Source: Terriglobales bacterium
GTDB lineage: Bacteria; Acidobacteriota; Terriglobia; Terriglobales; Acidobacteriaceae
Reading direction: 5' to 3'
Assembly: GCA_035764005.1 (NCBI GenBank)
Contig: DASTZZ010000021.1
Location: 1 to 64,000 of the forward strand
Length of the DNA stretch: 64,000 nucleotides
Shown here: in pieces, positions 26,714-37,217 of the stretch
How positions within the stretch are numbered: position 1 is the stretch's first letter
Layout: each line of letters begins with the position of its first letter
Notes under the pieces: generated by a model
Databases searched by the model: none
What the model saw: the letters and a program-made list of their open reading frames with translations, nothing else
Told to the model about the DNA's origin: nothing
Program-made: the position numbers and the translations under genes

Positions 26714-27124
26714 AACTGGGCTGCCCCCGATCGGGTTGTGCGATTTCGTGATTTCGCGATTGAAAAATCAAAATCACGAAATCGCGAAATCACGAAATCA
26801 CGAAATCGGAAAATCGCCGATAGATCGACAGAGTTCAGACCATTCCAAAATCACTCCAAGACCTTTGAACCTCGTTCTCTCCGTTCGTTTTCGAACGAAA
26901 ATCGCTTCAAAATGCGATTATTTCCAAAATAATCACAGAAAATGCGCGAAAAATGCGCTTTTGCCCTTGACACGGAGACTGTGCTCATCGCATCGTATCC
27001 TTCGTGACATCGCAAAAACCCGCATGAACACAGGCGAAAACGCTTCTGTTCTCAGGCATCGCGCGGTAAGATAAAGGGCGCGATTCGCAATCAAGTTTCC
27101 GATCAATCCCGCTAAGGAGGATTC
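26714..27124. other. Gene-free spacer before the HU gene
   Basis: Holds the inverted GAAATCACG repeat (26742-26810), a CCCCCGATCGGG word near 26724, and an AT-rich stretch up to the HU ribosome-binding site. Open frames here are made of repeat sequence and are not considered genes. Confidence 0.6.
26742..26810. repeat. Iterated GATTTCG(T/C)G repeat, copy 2, as an inverted repeat
   Basis: A perfect 20-bp inverted repeat: GATTTCGTGATTTCGCGATT at 26742-26761 and its complement at 26780-26799, with 18 bp between. Two more units (CACGAAATC) follow. It could fold into a strong hairpin in RNA. Confidence 0.8.
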
Positions 27125-27421
27125 ATGGCAGCAGGCATGACCAAGACAGCTCTCGTCCGCAACATGGCCGAGAAACTCGAAATCAACAACAAACAGGCGG
27201 CGGCATTCCTTCAGCACCTCGCTGACACCGCTATCAAAGAGACCAAGAAGAACGGCGTGTTCGTGATCCCCGGACTCGGACGCCTGGTGAAAGCCGAGCG
27301 CAAAGCCCGTATGGGCCGCAATCCGCAGACCGGCGAGCCGATCAAGATCAAGGCGAAGACCGTCGTGAAGTTCCGCGTGGCCAAGGCCGCAAAGGACGCG
27401 ATCGCTCCCAAGAAGGGATAA
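27125..27421 (+). CDS. HU-family DNA-binding protein
   Basis: Nucleoid protein that bends and wraps DNA. 98 residues; the N-terminal helical dimerisation half (MTKTALVRNMAEKLEINNKQAAAFLQHLADTAIKET) is followed by the beta-arm region (GVFVIPGLGRLVKAERKARMGRNPQTGEPIKI, with the RxGRNPxTGE arm tip) and a Lys/Ala-rich end. A perfect AAGGAGG ribosome-binding site lies before the ATG, and a strong terminator follows the stop. HU fits better than IHF because no IHF-specific partner is seen. Confidence 0.96.
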   Translation: MAAGMTKTALVRNMAEKLEINNKQAAAFLQHLADTAIKETKKNGVFVIPGLGRLVKAERKARMGRNPQTGEPIKIKAKTVVKFRVAKAAKDAIAPKKG

Positions 27422-27437
27422 CTGTTCCCATTGCAGG

Positions 27438-27466
27438 AAAGGCCGGCTTCGTGCCGGCCTTTTCGT
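27438..27466 (+). terminator. Terminator of the HU gene
   Basis: AAAGGCCGGC (27438-27447) pairs with GCCGGCCTTT (27453-27462) around a TTCGT loop, then TTTCG. Strong stem 17 bp past the stop. Confidence 0.88.
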
Positions 27467-27537
27467 TTGCAACAAATTGTTCAGATTCTATGCATATAGC
27501 CCTGCAGAAGCTTTGTACAATTGGGAAAGGATGTAGG

Positions 27538-27720
27538 ATGACTTTGCAGCACACAATTAAAGCCGTAATCCGTCCAGGTGAGCAATCCGGTTTCGTGGCC
27601 GAGTGCGTGGACATTCCTGTTGTGACGCAGGGCGCAACATTGGAGGCGGCTTTTGCGAACTTGTGCGAAGCTGTCGCTCTTCATCTCGAAGGCGAAGATT
27701 TGAGCGAGTTCGGCTCGTGA
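27538..27720 (+). CDS. HicB-like antitoxin-fold protein (solitary)
   Basis: 60 residues from the ATG at 27538, preceded by an AAAGGA ribosome-binding site; the longer frame starts inside the HU terminator region. The sequence follows the HicB/UPF0150 partial RNase-H fold: IKAVIRPGEQSGFVAECVDIPVVTQGATLEAAFANLCEAVALHLE. No DNA-binding domain and no HicA gene lie next to it, so it is either an orphan antitoxin or a housekeeping HicB-like protein. Downstream DNA is repeat copy 3. Confidence 0.75.
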   Translation: MTLQHTIKAVIRPGEQSGFVAECVDIPVVTQGATLEAAFANLCEAVALHLEGEDLSEFGS

Positions 27721-27725
27721 TTTCC

Positions 27726-27761
27726 AATCGCGAAATCACGAAATCACCCAATCACGAAATT
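27726..27761. repeat. Iterated GATTTCG(T/C)G repeat, copy 3
   Basis: Read on this strand as AATCGCGAAATCACGAAATC followed by one degenerate unit. It begins 6 bp after the HicB-like stop codon. Confidence 0.7.
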
Positions 27762-27896
27762 CCTACGAAAACCCGGGCGAGGGCGCCCGGCTCCACGACG
27801 GCTTACTCAAGTATCATGGAACAGTAGCGATTCCTCTTACCGCGCACCGAGGCGGCGGAGATCCGCTCCGCTCGAATTGATAAGCACAGAAGGCTA

Positions 27897-29696
27897 ATGG
27901 ACCGCCAGTACATCCGGAATTTCGCGATTATCGCGCACATCGACCACGGCAAGTCCACGCTCTCCGACCGTCTGCTTGAACTCACGGGCGCGCTCACTGC
28001 GCGTGAGATGCAGGAGCAAGTGCTCGACGCGATGGATCTTGAACGCGAGCGCGGCATCACGATCAAGGCTCACGCTGTGCGCATGATGTACAAAGCCAAA
28101 GACGGGCAGGAGTATCAGCTCAATTTGATCGACACGCCCGGCCATGTGGATTTTTCCTATGAGGTCTCGCGCTCACTGGCTTCGTGCGAAGGAGCGTTGC
28201 TCGTGGTTGACGCTTCGCAAGGAGTCGAGGCGCAGACGCTCGCGAATGCTTATCTCGCGATCCACAACGGGCTTGAAATCATTCCGGTCATCAACAAGAT
28301 CGATCTGCCCAGTGCGGACATTCCACGAGCGAAGGAGATGATCGAACATGCTGTAGGACTCGATGCTTCCGATGCGCTTCTCGTAAGTGCCAAAACGGGA
28401 CAAGGCGTTCCTGACGTGCTCGAAGCCATTGTTAAGAGGCTTCCTGCCCCGAAAGCTCCGGCGGACGCACCACTTCAAGGGCTCATCTTCGATTCATGGT
28501 TCGATCCGTATCGCGGAGTGATCGTACTCACGCGTATTGTTGCCGGCACTCTGCGCAAGGGTATGAAGATTCGACTCTGGTCGAACGGGAGAGTTTTCGA
28601 TGTCGAGCAACTGGGTGTGTTGACGCCGAAGCCAGTCGAGATCGATCAGCTCGAGGCCGGAGAAGTCGGGTTTTTGATGGCGAATATCAAGAACGTCGCC
28701 GACACAAAGATTGGCGACACCATTACCGACGATACGCGGCCTGCAATCGAGGCGCTTCCCGGATTTGAAGAACTCAAGCCGATGGTGTTCGCGGGACTCT
28801 ATACGGTCGACGCCCATGAGCACACATTGCTCCGCGAAGCCCTCGAAAAGCTGCGTCTGAATGATTCATCGTTCTTCTTCGAGCCGGAGAGCTCTGCTGC
28901 CCTGGGATTTGGATTTCGCTGCGGATTTCTTGGACTGCTCCACATGGAGATCATTCAGGAGCGGCTGGAGCGCGAATTCAACCTGGATCTGATTACAACC
29001 GCTCCGGGCGTGCGCTATCGAATCACGAAGACCGACGGCAGCATCGTCGATGTCGATAATCCGTCGAAGTGGATTTCCCAAAGCGAGATCGCCAAAGTCG
29101 AAGAGCCGGTGATCACGGCGATGATCATGACCAACGAAGAATTCGTTGGTGGAATTCTGAAGTTAGTTGAAGAAAAGCGGGGAAAGCAGAAAAACTTCGA
29201 ATACGTGAGCGCGAATCGCGTGATGCTCACCTACGAACTGCCGCTGAACGAAATCGTCCTCGATTTCTACGATCGATTGAAATCTGTTTCGCGGGGCTAC
29301 GCGTCGTTGGATTATCACCTTTCGGGAACATGGGAATCGCCGATGGTAAAGCTCGATATTCTGGTTTCCGGCGATCCGGTCGATGCGCTCTCGGTCATCG
29401 TTCACCGCGATAATGCTTATGAACGTGGACGCGCGCTTGCAGCCAAGATGAAAGAGTTGATCCCACGGCAGATGTTCGAAGTGGCAATTCAGGCCGCGAT
29501 CGGAGGCAAAGTAATTGCCCGCGAGACGGTTCCGGCAATGCGCAAGAACGTTCTCGCCAAGTGCTACGGCGGCGATATCACGCGCAAACGCAAGCTGCTC
29601 GAAAAGCAAAAAGAAGGCAAGAAGCGCATGAAACGTATCGGTCGCGTCGATATTCCCCAGGAAGCGTTTCTCGCAGTTTTAAAAGTTGGGGAGTAG
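27897..29696 (+). CDS. lepA: Elongation factor 4 (back-translocase LepA)
   Basis: Translational GTPase that acts on post-translocation or stalled ribosomes. 599 residues, the normal length. G motifs: [25 protein letters not shown] and SAKTG; then domain 2, EF-G-like domains III/V, and the LepA-specific C-terminal domain ([42 protein letters not shown]). Start ATG at 27897 preceded by AGAAGG. The downstream exported protein begins 19 bp after the stop. Confidence 0.98.
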   Translation: MDRQYIRNFAIIAHIDHGKSTLSDRLLELTGALTAREMQEQVLDAMDLERERGITIKAHAVRMMYKAKDGQEYQLNLIDTPGHVDFSYEVSRSLASCEGALLVVDASQGVEAQTLANAYLAIHNGLEIIPVINKIDLPSADIPRAKEMIEHAVGLDASDALLVSAKTGQGVPDVLEAIVKRLPAPKAPADAPLQGLIFDSWFDPYRGVIVLTRIVAGTLRKGMKIRLWSNGRVFDVEQLGVLTPKPVEIDQLEAGEVGFLMANIKNVADTKIGDTITDDTRPAIEALPGFEELKPMVFAGLYTVDAHEHTLLREALEKLRLNDSSFFFEPESSAALGFGFRCGFLGLLHMEIIQERLEREFNLDLITTAPGVRYRITKTDGSIVDVDNPSKWISQSEIAKVEEPVITAMIMTNEEFVGGILKLVEEKRGKQKNFEYVSANRVMLTYELPLNEIVLDFYDRLKSVSRGYASLDYHLSGTWESPMVKLDILVSGDPVDALSVIVHRDNAYERGRALAAKMKELIPRQMFEVAIQAAIGGKVIARETVPAMRKNVLAKCYGGDITRKRKLLEKQKEGKKRMKRIGRVDIPQEAFLAVLKVGE

Positions 29697-29715
29697 GATT
29701 GCTCAGCCGTTTCGC

Positions 29716-30372
29716 ATGAAGCTCCGGATTCTCGTTTTTTCATTCATAACCTTTGCCGCCGCTCCGGCGTTCTGCCAATCCGGTGAAAACACTTCTTCGC
29801 TGAGCTGCTGGGACAGCCACCACGGCGGCACGTTTCAGACTCGGCACGCAAAGACTCCGATCATGAAATCGAGCGGCGGGTCCGCCTATGCCGACGTGAC
29901 GGCCGAAGCCTCGACGAACTCCGGTGAAGCTCAGTTCTGTAAAAACACAGTTCAGGTTTTCTTCGCCAAAGACGGCACGAACTACAAACCGGTCTATGAG
30001 AAGGCCGGACTCGATGATGAAGGCGTCGGAATTAGGTTATTGGGCTGGTCACAGAACGGCAGCAAACTGCTGATGGAAACTTCGGTATGGGGCTACGATC
30101 TCGATCGCGACGTTTCCAAATCCGCTCTGCTGCTCGATTCCAGCACAGGCGAGGTGAAAGAACTCCCGTTGGCGGATGCCTTCGAGCATGTCTTCGGCAA
30201 AGATTGCGAGTTCGATTCCTCTGTTGTTGGGTGGCAGGGTGATGAGCGCGTGCTGATCCGAGTGGGCAAGACGCCTCCAACCACCAAATATCAGCAGACC
30301 TTCTGCGTCGAGAAACCGACCATCTACAGCTTCAACTTGAAAGAAGGCAAGATCCAAACCGGCAAGCCGTGA
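29716..30372 (+). CDS. Exported protein of unknown function
   Basis: 218 residues from the ATG at 29716 (MKLRILVFSFITFAAAPAFCQ), which gives a signal peptide cleaved near residue 20; the longer reading would overlap lepA. The mature protein is beta-rich with repeating short strands (VQVFFAKDGTNYKPVYEKAG, LLGWSQNGSKLLMETSVWGYDLDRD, ALLLDSSTGEVKELPL), resembling part of a beta propeller, and has several Cys that could form disulfides. No family recognised. GTAGGATT upstream is a weak ribosome-binding site. Confidence 0.6.
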   Translation: MKLRILVFSFITFAAAPAFCQSGENTSSLSCWDSHHGGTFQTRHAKTPIMKSSGGSAYADVTAEASTNSGEAQFCKNTVQVFFAKDGTNYKPVYEKAGLDDEGVGIRLLGWSQNGSKLLMETSVWGYDLDRDVSKSALLLDSSTGEVKELPLADAFEHVFGKDCEFDSSVVGWQGDERVLIRVGKTPPTTKYQQTFCVEKPTIYSFNLKEGKIQTGKP

Positions 30373-30805
30373 AGTTATGGTTCGTCTTGAACTTAATGTT
30401 GTGTTCCCGATCTCTCGGCGGAGCCTTTACTGCATTACCCCCGACTAGATCGGGTCTTCCATCCGGAAGCGCGCGAGCGGCATGTCGATTCCGCTGGAAT
30501 TCGCCTCCATCATCCTGTCTTCCACAACTTTCTCCTGCATCCCTAATCCGCTGCTCGCATCTAAGCCTTCTAGGGCGGAGTGTCTCAGAGGCGCCAGACG
30601 CGCACACGTTAAGACAACTGGATCAGGTTTCATGCCTGTCGGAGAGCGTGATATCCTATTCTCTCCCGGATAGGCGTGCCTACCAGCCATTCATTCTGAA
30701 GAACTTACGACGCTCTGCCGATATAAAGTCGAGCCGCGCACTTTATCTGTGTTCGGGCTCGCCGTCCGGCCATCTCGGCCTACAAGCTTTTTGAACTGGA
30801 GATGA
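30373..30805. other. Gene-free spacer before rpoD
   Basis: Contains at 30439-30463 a partial copy of the right end of the 4040-4266 palindrome, and a small GGCC stem near 30777. No convincing ORF, tRNA or riboswitch seen. The rpoD promoter must lie here but I cannot place it with confidence. Confidence 0.5.
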
Positions 30806-32503
<1,698 letters not shown>

Positions 32504-32544
32504 CAGCAGCTTCTAAGCTGCTAAGCTCCTGAGCTTCTAAGCTG

Positions 32545-32578
32545 AAAGGCGCGACCTGACGGTCGCGCCTTTTCATTT
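32545..32578 (+). terminator. Terminator of rpoD
   Basis: AAAGGCGCGACC and GGTCGCGCCTTT form a 12-bp stem around TGAC, followed by T-rich sequence TTCATTTTTT. It lies about 45 bp past the stop, after an AGCT-rich repeated stretch at 32506-32544. Confidence 0.92.
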
Positions 32579-32605
32579 TTTTCATTTTTCACAACATTGT
32601 CGGAA

Positions 32606-32694
32606 CCGTTCCCGGTAGGGAATGGGTGAGTTAACGCGCACGTTCCGCTCGTACCGGCACATTCCGCTTGTACCCATTCGCTACCGCGAACGGT
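32606..32694. repeat. Inverted repeat with one arm identical to 15758-15780
   Basis: The left arm (ACCGTTCCCGGTAGGGAATG, 32606-32628) is the near-exact inverse of the right arm at 32672-32694, differing at two positions. The right arm is the 23-bp word also found at 15758-15780. Between them are CGTTCCGCT / CATTCCGCT words. Confidence 0.7.
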
Positions 32695-32733
32695 TCTGAC
32701 GATCTGTGCTCTGCTGCCGTGCTCCGATCCAAG

Positions 32734-33162
32734 CTAACGCCAGTCTTCCAGACGCAACTTTGGAACTCGGCGAAACTCCTGCACATTGCTGGTTACCAAA
32801 ATCGCGTCCAGGCTAATAGCTTGAGCAGCAATCAGCGTATCGAGTGGTCCGATTCCGGTTCCGGACACCTGTAAGTGGGAACGTATTCTTCCATAGCTGT
32901 GCATGACGTCCTTGGTCAATGGAAACCACTGGAATGGCTCGATGATTGTTGACAGCTTCTGTTCCTCACTTTCGCGCAGATGCGGGTATTTGTTGGCGCG
33001 AAGTTCAAGTCCAAATTGCAGCTCACAGAGCGTGATTACAGATAGGCCGACAACATGGTTACTGCACACGGTCAGTCTCTTTCGGACAGCTGACGAGTTG
33101 GTTCGCAGCAAATCGACAACGACGCTCGTATCGAGTAGATACGTCGGATCATTTGTCGTCAT
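32734..33162 (-). CDS. vapC: VapC-family PIN-domain toxin (ribonuclease)
   Basis: PIN-domain RNase toxin, 142 residues. The acidic metal site is visible: Asp11 (YLLDTS), Glu47 (TLCELQFG), Asp108 (GPLDTLIAAQAI), then a VTSNVQEF block. Cleavage of tRNA or rRNA is the usual activity of the family. Its start overlaps the vapB 3' end by 14 bp, the normal antitoxin-first order. The fold is complete, so the toxin is probably functional. Confidence 0.92.
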   Translation of the reverse strand: MTTNDPTYLLDTSVVVDLLRTNSSAVRKRLTVCSNHVVGLSVITLCELQFGLELRANKYPHLRESEEQKLSTIIEPFQWFPLTKDVMHSYGRIRSHLQVSGTGIGPLDTLIAAQAISLDAILVTSNVQEFRRVPKLRLEDWR

Positions 33163-33472
33163 TCGGGAACAGGTCTTCTAGGCCGGGCCGCTCCTGCTGG
33201 TGCTGGTCACGGGGCAACTCGAAGTCGCGCGGAAATTCATCGAGAGCAGCGAATGCGGCCGACCACCGATCGGCCGTTTTTGGAATTAGCAGAATGCCTG
33301 TTCCCATCCTCTTGACGAACACGCTGTCTCCAGGGACGCGATACTCCTTAGGAAGACGCACTGCCTGGCTTCGTCCGGTCATGAAGACTCGGGCCTCTGC
33401 CACCGATTCGCCATGAACCGCTTTTTTGAGATTTTTCGGAACCTTTTTAGAAGTCTTTTTCACCTTACTCAT
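33149..33472 (-). CDS. vapB: VapB-type AbrB-fold antitoxin
   Basis: 107 residues from the ATG at 33472 (MSKVKKTSKKVPKN); an ATG 9 bp upstream is possible. A Lys-rich N-terminal extension of about 25 residues precedes the AbrB/MazE-like swapped-hairpin domain (EARVFMTGRSQAVRLPKEYRVPGDSVFVKRMGTGILLIP). The C-terminal half (WSAAFAALDEFPRDFELPRDQ) would wrap the toxin. A 24-bp palindrome immediately upstream is the likely operator for autoregulation. Confidence 0.88.
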   Translation of the reverse strand: MSKVKKTSKKVPKNLKKAVHGESVAEARVFMTGRSQAVRLPKEYRVPGDSVFVKRMGTGILLIPKTADRWSAAFAALDEFPRDFELPRDQHQQERPGLEDLFPNDDK

Positions 33473-33482
33473 CGCTCGCATC

Positions 33483-33506
33483 GATATCTATCAAATGATA
33501 GATATC
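33483..33506. promoter_or_regulatory. VapBC operator palindrome
   Basis: Perfect inverted repeat GATATCTATCA-AA-TGATAGATATC (11+2+11) ending 10 bp upstream of the vapB start. Position and symmetry fit binding of an AbrB-type VapB or VapBC complex. Confidence 0.75.
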
Positions 33507-33539
33507 ATATCTCAATTTGCATTGCGAGCTATTTCTCGA

Positions 33540-35585
33540 CTATAGGCGATAACCCACCAGCGTCCCCGGTGTCGTCTGCAAGAACAACATGTCAGCGATG
33601 TCGTCAACCGCGTACGCAGGCTCGTTCTCTTTGCCGAGATTCACGCGCGCTTGCGGCTGGGCTGTGCTCTTGTCGATCTGCAGCAGAACGTTCCCTTTTC
33701 CGTCCGGCGCTTTGGTCAGCATGAACACGAATTCAGGCAAATTGAGCGATGCTTTGAAACGCTTCGTTGCCATTGCTGCTGACTGCCGAGAGTAGCCCTG
33801 AAGCTGCTGGCCTCCCTGGCTATATGCGGTCGCAAGCTGGCCTGCTACGTATTGTGTGGATGGATCTGAGGACTGACGCGAGGCTTGAGCAAAGGCATCG
33901 CCATAGGCTGAGGCTGCGGCGCCGTCGAGGCCTGCGCGTACGGCATTGATGGCGTAGAGAGCTCGCAACAATCCAGGGAGCTGCGGAGCCGGGTAGTACA
34001 CCTGCTGCTTGATTTGTCCATCTCTGCCTACGATCACAAGATTCTGTGGCGAGCTGAGCACGATCCCTTCGGGGCGAATCTCCATCGCGGTTGGATCTTC
34101 GCCGCCCTGCAGCTTGATTTCGCTGCTGAATGCCTTGAATGTTCCCGCTTCGCGATCGACGGCATAGAGCTTGTGGTCGCGGTTGGCGAAGACGTAGAGC
34201 AGCTTTCCTTCGACTGCATGATGCAGGTAATAGCGGGCGGCATCGTAGGCATCTTGATTCGATCTCAGAGGCTTCCCGCTCTCGATGGCATCCTGGAATC
34301 GCGGCTCACCAGTCGCGAGATCAATGATGTTGACTTCGGCGTTCACACTGGCATCCGGACGAGAGATGTAGAGCAAGCCTGCGGGCGTGAGTTCCGCATA
34401 CGAAAGCTGGCCCTTGATCTTAGCGTCTTTCTTCAGGCGCAGCGTTGCCGTCGAGACATCGAGGACGTTCACGAACGTTTTCGATTCGGCATCGATCGTG
34501 AGCACCACGGAGTTGCCGGCGATCATCGCGTCGATCACGGTGCCGTGCATACGTACCGCTTTGGGAAGAACGGTTGTGCCGTCGTCATATCGGGCTACAT
34601 TGAGTCCTGTCTGCACCACGCCGTTCACCACACGACGGCTGCCGGTGGCTTCGTTCTCCGGCGGAGCTTCGGGCAGCATCACGATGCCTGCGGGATGCTG
34701 CACGATGTCACGAATCCATCCATCCACCTTGGCAGGCTGCGGCCAGAGCGCCTGACCATCGGCGAGGCGATATGCCGTCAGGCTGTCATCGAAGCTCACG
34801 TAAATGCGATCAGTCTTGTCGACGGAGGGGTAGAGCTGAACATGGTGAGGAAGGGAGGCGAAGCGCCCTCTGGGCAATGTCGCCGACCAGCGTACGTTGC
34901 CGGTGCGCGCATCGAGTCCGCGCAATCCCGTGAGAGTGTGAACCACGATCATCTCGGGCCCGGCCTGGAGCACTTGCAGTTCGGTCGATTGTGATGCGAG
35001 TTGCGTCAGTCCCTGCATGAGCGCACCGAAGCCTCTCCTTTTCGGGGCTTCCTCGGGCGCGAACAATGATTCATTCGTCCAAAGTTGCTGGCCGGTGCTC
35101 AGGTCGTACAATGCAACCGCGGCTCCGCCGGAAGCACGTTGTCCATGGACAAGAAAGGTGCCGCTCTGCGGCAGCACGCGGCGCGTGATCACCTTCGTGA
35201 AGTCGGCTTTGCGCGAATCGAAGACCACAGCGCCAGTCACCGGGTCGAAGATCTCATCAAGGCCTTCCCGTGTCGCTTCCATCAGGAGAGAACCCTCGAG
35301 CGGATGGACGTTGTCGATTGCCATTCCTGCCAACTCAGGCTTCTCCCAGGAGAGCCGACCACCATCGGTGTCGATCGCGGAGAGCGCATTGTCGGTCGAA
35401 ACCAGCAGCGCGCCGGCCGGAGTGACCTGCTGCCATCGAATCGCGCCGTTTACTTTTACCGTCCACGCCGCAGTAGCCGACGACGGCGTCGCTTTCGCAG
35501 ACTGCGCGCAGGCGTAAAAGGACAGAAAAGCGAGTGCAGAGAAGAGGGCGGCAGCGCGAAGGCCTCGAATCGACGAAGAGGTCAT
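33540..35585 (-). CDS. Exported PQQ-like beta-propeller protein
   Basis: 681 residues with a signal peptide (to about residue 28, FYACAQ). The rest is a run of PQQ/WD40-like blades: TDNALSAIDTDGGRLSWEKP, DPVTGAVVFDSRKADF, LYDLSTGQQLWTNESL, LRGLDARTGNVRWSATLP, YRLADGQALWPQP and YAVDREAGTFKAFSSE. The C-terminal ~150 residues are helical (INAVRAGLDGAAASAYGDAFAQASRQ) and end in another strand-rich segment. No quinoprotein catalytic signature or heme motif is seen, so a binding or scaffold role is more likely than dehydrogenase activity. Monocistronic. Confidence 0.75.
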   Translation of the reverse strand: MTSSSIRGLRAAALFSALAFLSFYACAQSAKATPSSATAAWTVKVNGAIRWQQVTPAGALLVSTDNALSAIDTDGGRLSWEKPELAGMAIDNVHPLEGSLLMEATREGLDEIFDPVTGAVVFDSRKADFTKVITRRVLPQSGTFLVHGQRASGGAAVALYDLSTGQQLWTNESLFAPEEAPKRRGFGALMQGLTQLASQSTELQVLQAGPEMIVVHTLTGLRGLDARTGNVRWSATLPRGRFASLPHHVQLYPSVDKTDRIYVSFDDSLTAYRLADGQALWPQPAKVDGWIRDIVQHPAGIVMLPEAPPENEATGSRRVVNGVVQTGLNVARYDDGTTVLPKAVRMHGTVIDAMIAGNSVVLTIDAESKTFVNVLDVSTATLRLKKDAKIKGQLSYAELTPAGLLYISRPDASVNAEVNIIDLATGEPRFQDAIESGKPLRSNQDAYDAARYYLHHAVEGKLLYVFANRDHKLYAVDREAGTFKAFSSEIKLQGGEDPTAMEIRPEGIVLSSPQNLVIVGRDGQIKQQVYYPAPQLPGLLRALYAINAVRAGLDGAAASAYGDAFAQASRQSSDPSTQYVAGQLATAYSQGGQQLQGYSRQSAAMATKRFKASLNLPEFVFMLTKAPDGKGNVLLQIDKSTAQPQARVNLGKENEPAYAVDDIADMLFLQTTPGTLVGYRL

Positions 35586-35729
35586 GACGATCTCCGTTCA
35601 AAACCGGGAATGGCAGGGGAGAGAACCTCATATTCACTTATGTAGGTTACGTGTGCAAAACACGGAGAGACATGTACTACCACGCGAGCTGCGAATTCGG
35701 AGTCAGGCGGTCTTCACCCGATGCGGTCC

Positions 35730-36191
35730 TTATGCAGCTCTCGGTCCGTCGATCTTGCGCTTCACCTCGTGCTCTTCGCCTTTGATCTCAACGCGCTCGC
35801 GTTTGATGTTGAGCCTCAGCCGGTCGAAGATCGACATGTATTGATTCGCCATCCAGACCAGAGCAAAGAGTCCAAGCAGGTATCCGCGCCAATCCGGGAA
35901 AATCAGTTTGTAGCGGGTAATGATAAGGAAAAACGCCGTGACCCAATGGCTGAAGCAGTATTCGCAGGTAAACAGATAGAAGAACTTCCGAACGAGCACA
36001 TGCCGAGCCTGCTTGCTGCATCGCGCGCAAAATTCGCGCGGCTCGCGGAAGACTTCCTCATGCGTGATGGTCCAGCTAATGCTCGCGATGGGCAGTGCGA
36101 TCAATAGCAGTTCAATGATCTGCACGCCGAGTTGGCCGGGGGGCATACCAAATAAAGAGTCGAGAATCACGAGCGGTGTTGCATTTGGCAT
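35730..36191 (-). CDS. Integral membrane protein with two CxxC motifs
   Basis: 153 residues. Hydrophobic segments at about 20-42, 83-96 and 100-118. Between the first and second lie CARC and, inside FTCEYCFSHWVTAFF, CEYC; these resemble the CPYC pattern of DUF1360-type membrane proteins. The paired cysteines suggest metal binding or disulfide exchange at the membrane face. The C-terminus is a charged helix (RLRLNIKRERVEIKGEEHEVKRK). Family assignment is tentative. Divergent from thiE. Confidence 0.65.
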   Translation of the reverse strand: MPNATPLVILDSLFGMPPGQLGVQIIELLLIALPIASISWTITHEEVFREPREFCARCSKQARHVLVRKFFYLFTCEYCFSHWVTAFFLIITRYKLIFPDWRGYLLGLFALVWMANQYMSIFDRLRLNIKRERVEIKGEEHEVKRKIDGPRAA

Positions 36192-36267
36192 CGCCGATCG
36201 GCGGATGTTCCATTAGCGAGAACAGGTCGCGGGATGCAGGCAGAGCCATCGTGCTAATTTCAAACCG

Positions 36268-36912
36268 GTGTTTCTCTACTACATCACCGACCGAAAACAG
36301 CTCTCCACGAATGAACACGACGCATGCCGACTGCTGCTCAACCGCATTCGCATGGTCGCTACTGCCGGCGTGGACGCGATCCAGGTTCGCGAACGCGATC
36401 TATCCGCACGCGAACTAAGCGCATTGGGAAGACGCGCCGTCGAAATCGTGCGCGCGACGAATCCATCCACGAAGGTGCTGATCAATTCCCGATCCGACGT
36501 CGCCATCGCCTGCGGTGCCGACGGCGTTCATCTGCGCTCGGATGACATCTCGGCGGCAGACGCCCGCTCCATCTTCATGCACGCCGGAATTCTTTATCCC
36601 ATGATCGGAGTCTCGTGCCATTCACGGGCAGAGGTCGAGTTAGCCGAAGGCAATGGCGCGGACTTCGCCGTCTTTGGTCCGATATTCGCGAAGGGCAGTG
36701 AAATCAAAGAAGAAGGGGTCGCGTCGCTGGAGGCCGCTTGTAGTCGCCACGCCGCCAAGCCGCCGATGCCGGTGCTTGCCCTGGGCGGAGTCAGCTTACA
36801 GAATGCGCATGGATGTCTGCAGGCAGGAGCTGCCGGAATTGCCGGTATCCGCTTATTCCAGAATGGGAATGTCGACGAGGTGACTTCGCAATTGCGAAAG
36901 ATTGCAAAGTAA
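36268..36912 (+). CDS. thiE: Thiamine-phosphate synthase
   Basis: Joins hydroxymethylpyrimidine diphosphate to thiazole phosphate to form thiamine phosphate. 214 residues, TIM barrel, GTG start at 36268. Recognisable blocks: LYYITDR, VDAIQVRERDLSARELSALGR, VLINSRSDVAIACGADGVHLRSDD, IGVSCHSRAEVELAEGNGADFAVFGPIF, PVLALGGVS and GAAGIAGIRLF. No other thiamine genes and no TPP riboswitch are visible around it. It could also be a TenI-like paralogue, but the HLRSDD and FGPIF motifs favour ThiE. Confidence 0.9.
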   Translation: MFLYYITDRKQLSTNEHDACRLLLNRIRMVATAGVDAIQVRERDLSARELSALGRRAVEIVRATNPSTKVLINSRSDVAIACGADGVHLRSDDISAADARSIFMHAGILYPMIGVSCHSRAEVELAEGNGADFAVFGPIFAKGSEIKEEGVASLEAACSRHAAKPPMPVLALGGVSLQNAHGCLQAGAAGIAGIRLFQNGNVDEVTSQLRKIAK

Positions 36913-36977
36913 GCGCTATTCACCGATTTCGATGCGCTTCCGCAAGGAAATCCCTGCAGGAACAGCGCAAACCGTTT

Positions 36978-36985
36978 GCTATAAT
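36978..36985 (+). promoter_or_regulatory. Extended -10 promoter of tRNA-Glu
   Basis: TGCTATAAT (TATAAT at 36980-36985) is a consensus extended -10, 24 bp before the mature tRNA. No -35 match is evident. Confidence 0.6.
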
Positions 36986-37008
36986 CGAACAGTCGCTCTC
37001 ACCCAAGT

Positions 37009-37083
37009 GGCGCTATCGTCTAGGGGTTAGGACGGAAGATTCTCAATCTTCAAACCCGGGTTCGATTCCCGGTAGCGCTACCA
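37009..37083 (+). tRNA. tRNA-Glu (anticodon CTC)
   Basis: 75 nt including encoded CCA. Acceptor GGCGCTA pairs with TAGCGCT (G1-T72 wobble). The anticodon stem GAAGA/TCTTC encloses TTCTCAA, giving CTC; the T arm is CCGGG-TTCGATT-CCCGG. D-loop GGGGTTAGG. Decodes GAG. Confidence 0.96.
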
Positions 37084-37217
37084 GAACTTGCTGCCCATCT
37101 CTCGATTGTGGTTTTCATTGATATTTCTATATCTGGGTCCAGCTTAAAATCAGCATAAATGGTTTGATCTGGATTCCTCCGACATAAAGGCATTCAGACG
37201 ACGCAGGTTCATGTGAC

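Noticed and set aside
26738-27074. Two plus-strand frames between the TPR gene and HU
   Set aside because: They consist of repeat-family-F codons (repeated KSRN/ITKS words) and lack a ribosome-binding site.
36192-36267. TPP riboswitch before thiE
   Set aside because: The conserved thi-box word (CTGAGA plus ACCTGATCTGG-like segment) is absent and the spacer is too short.
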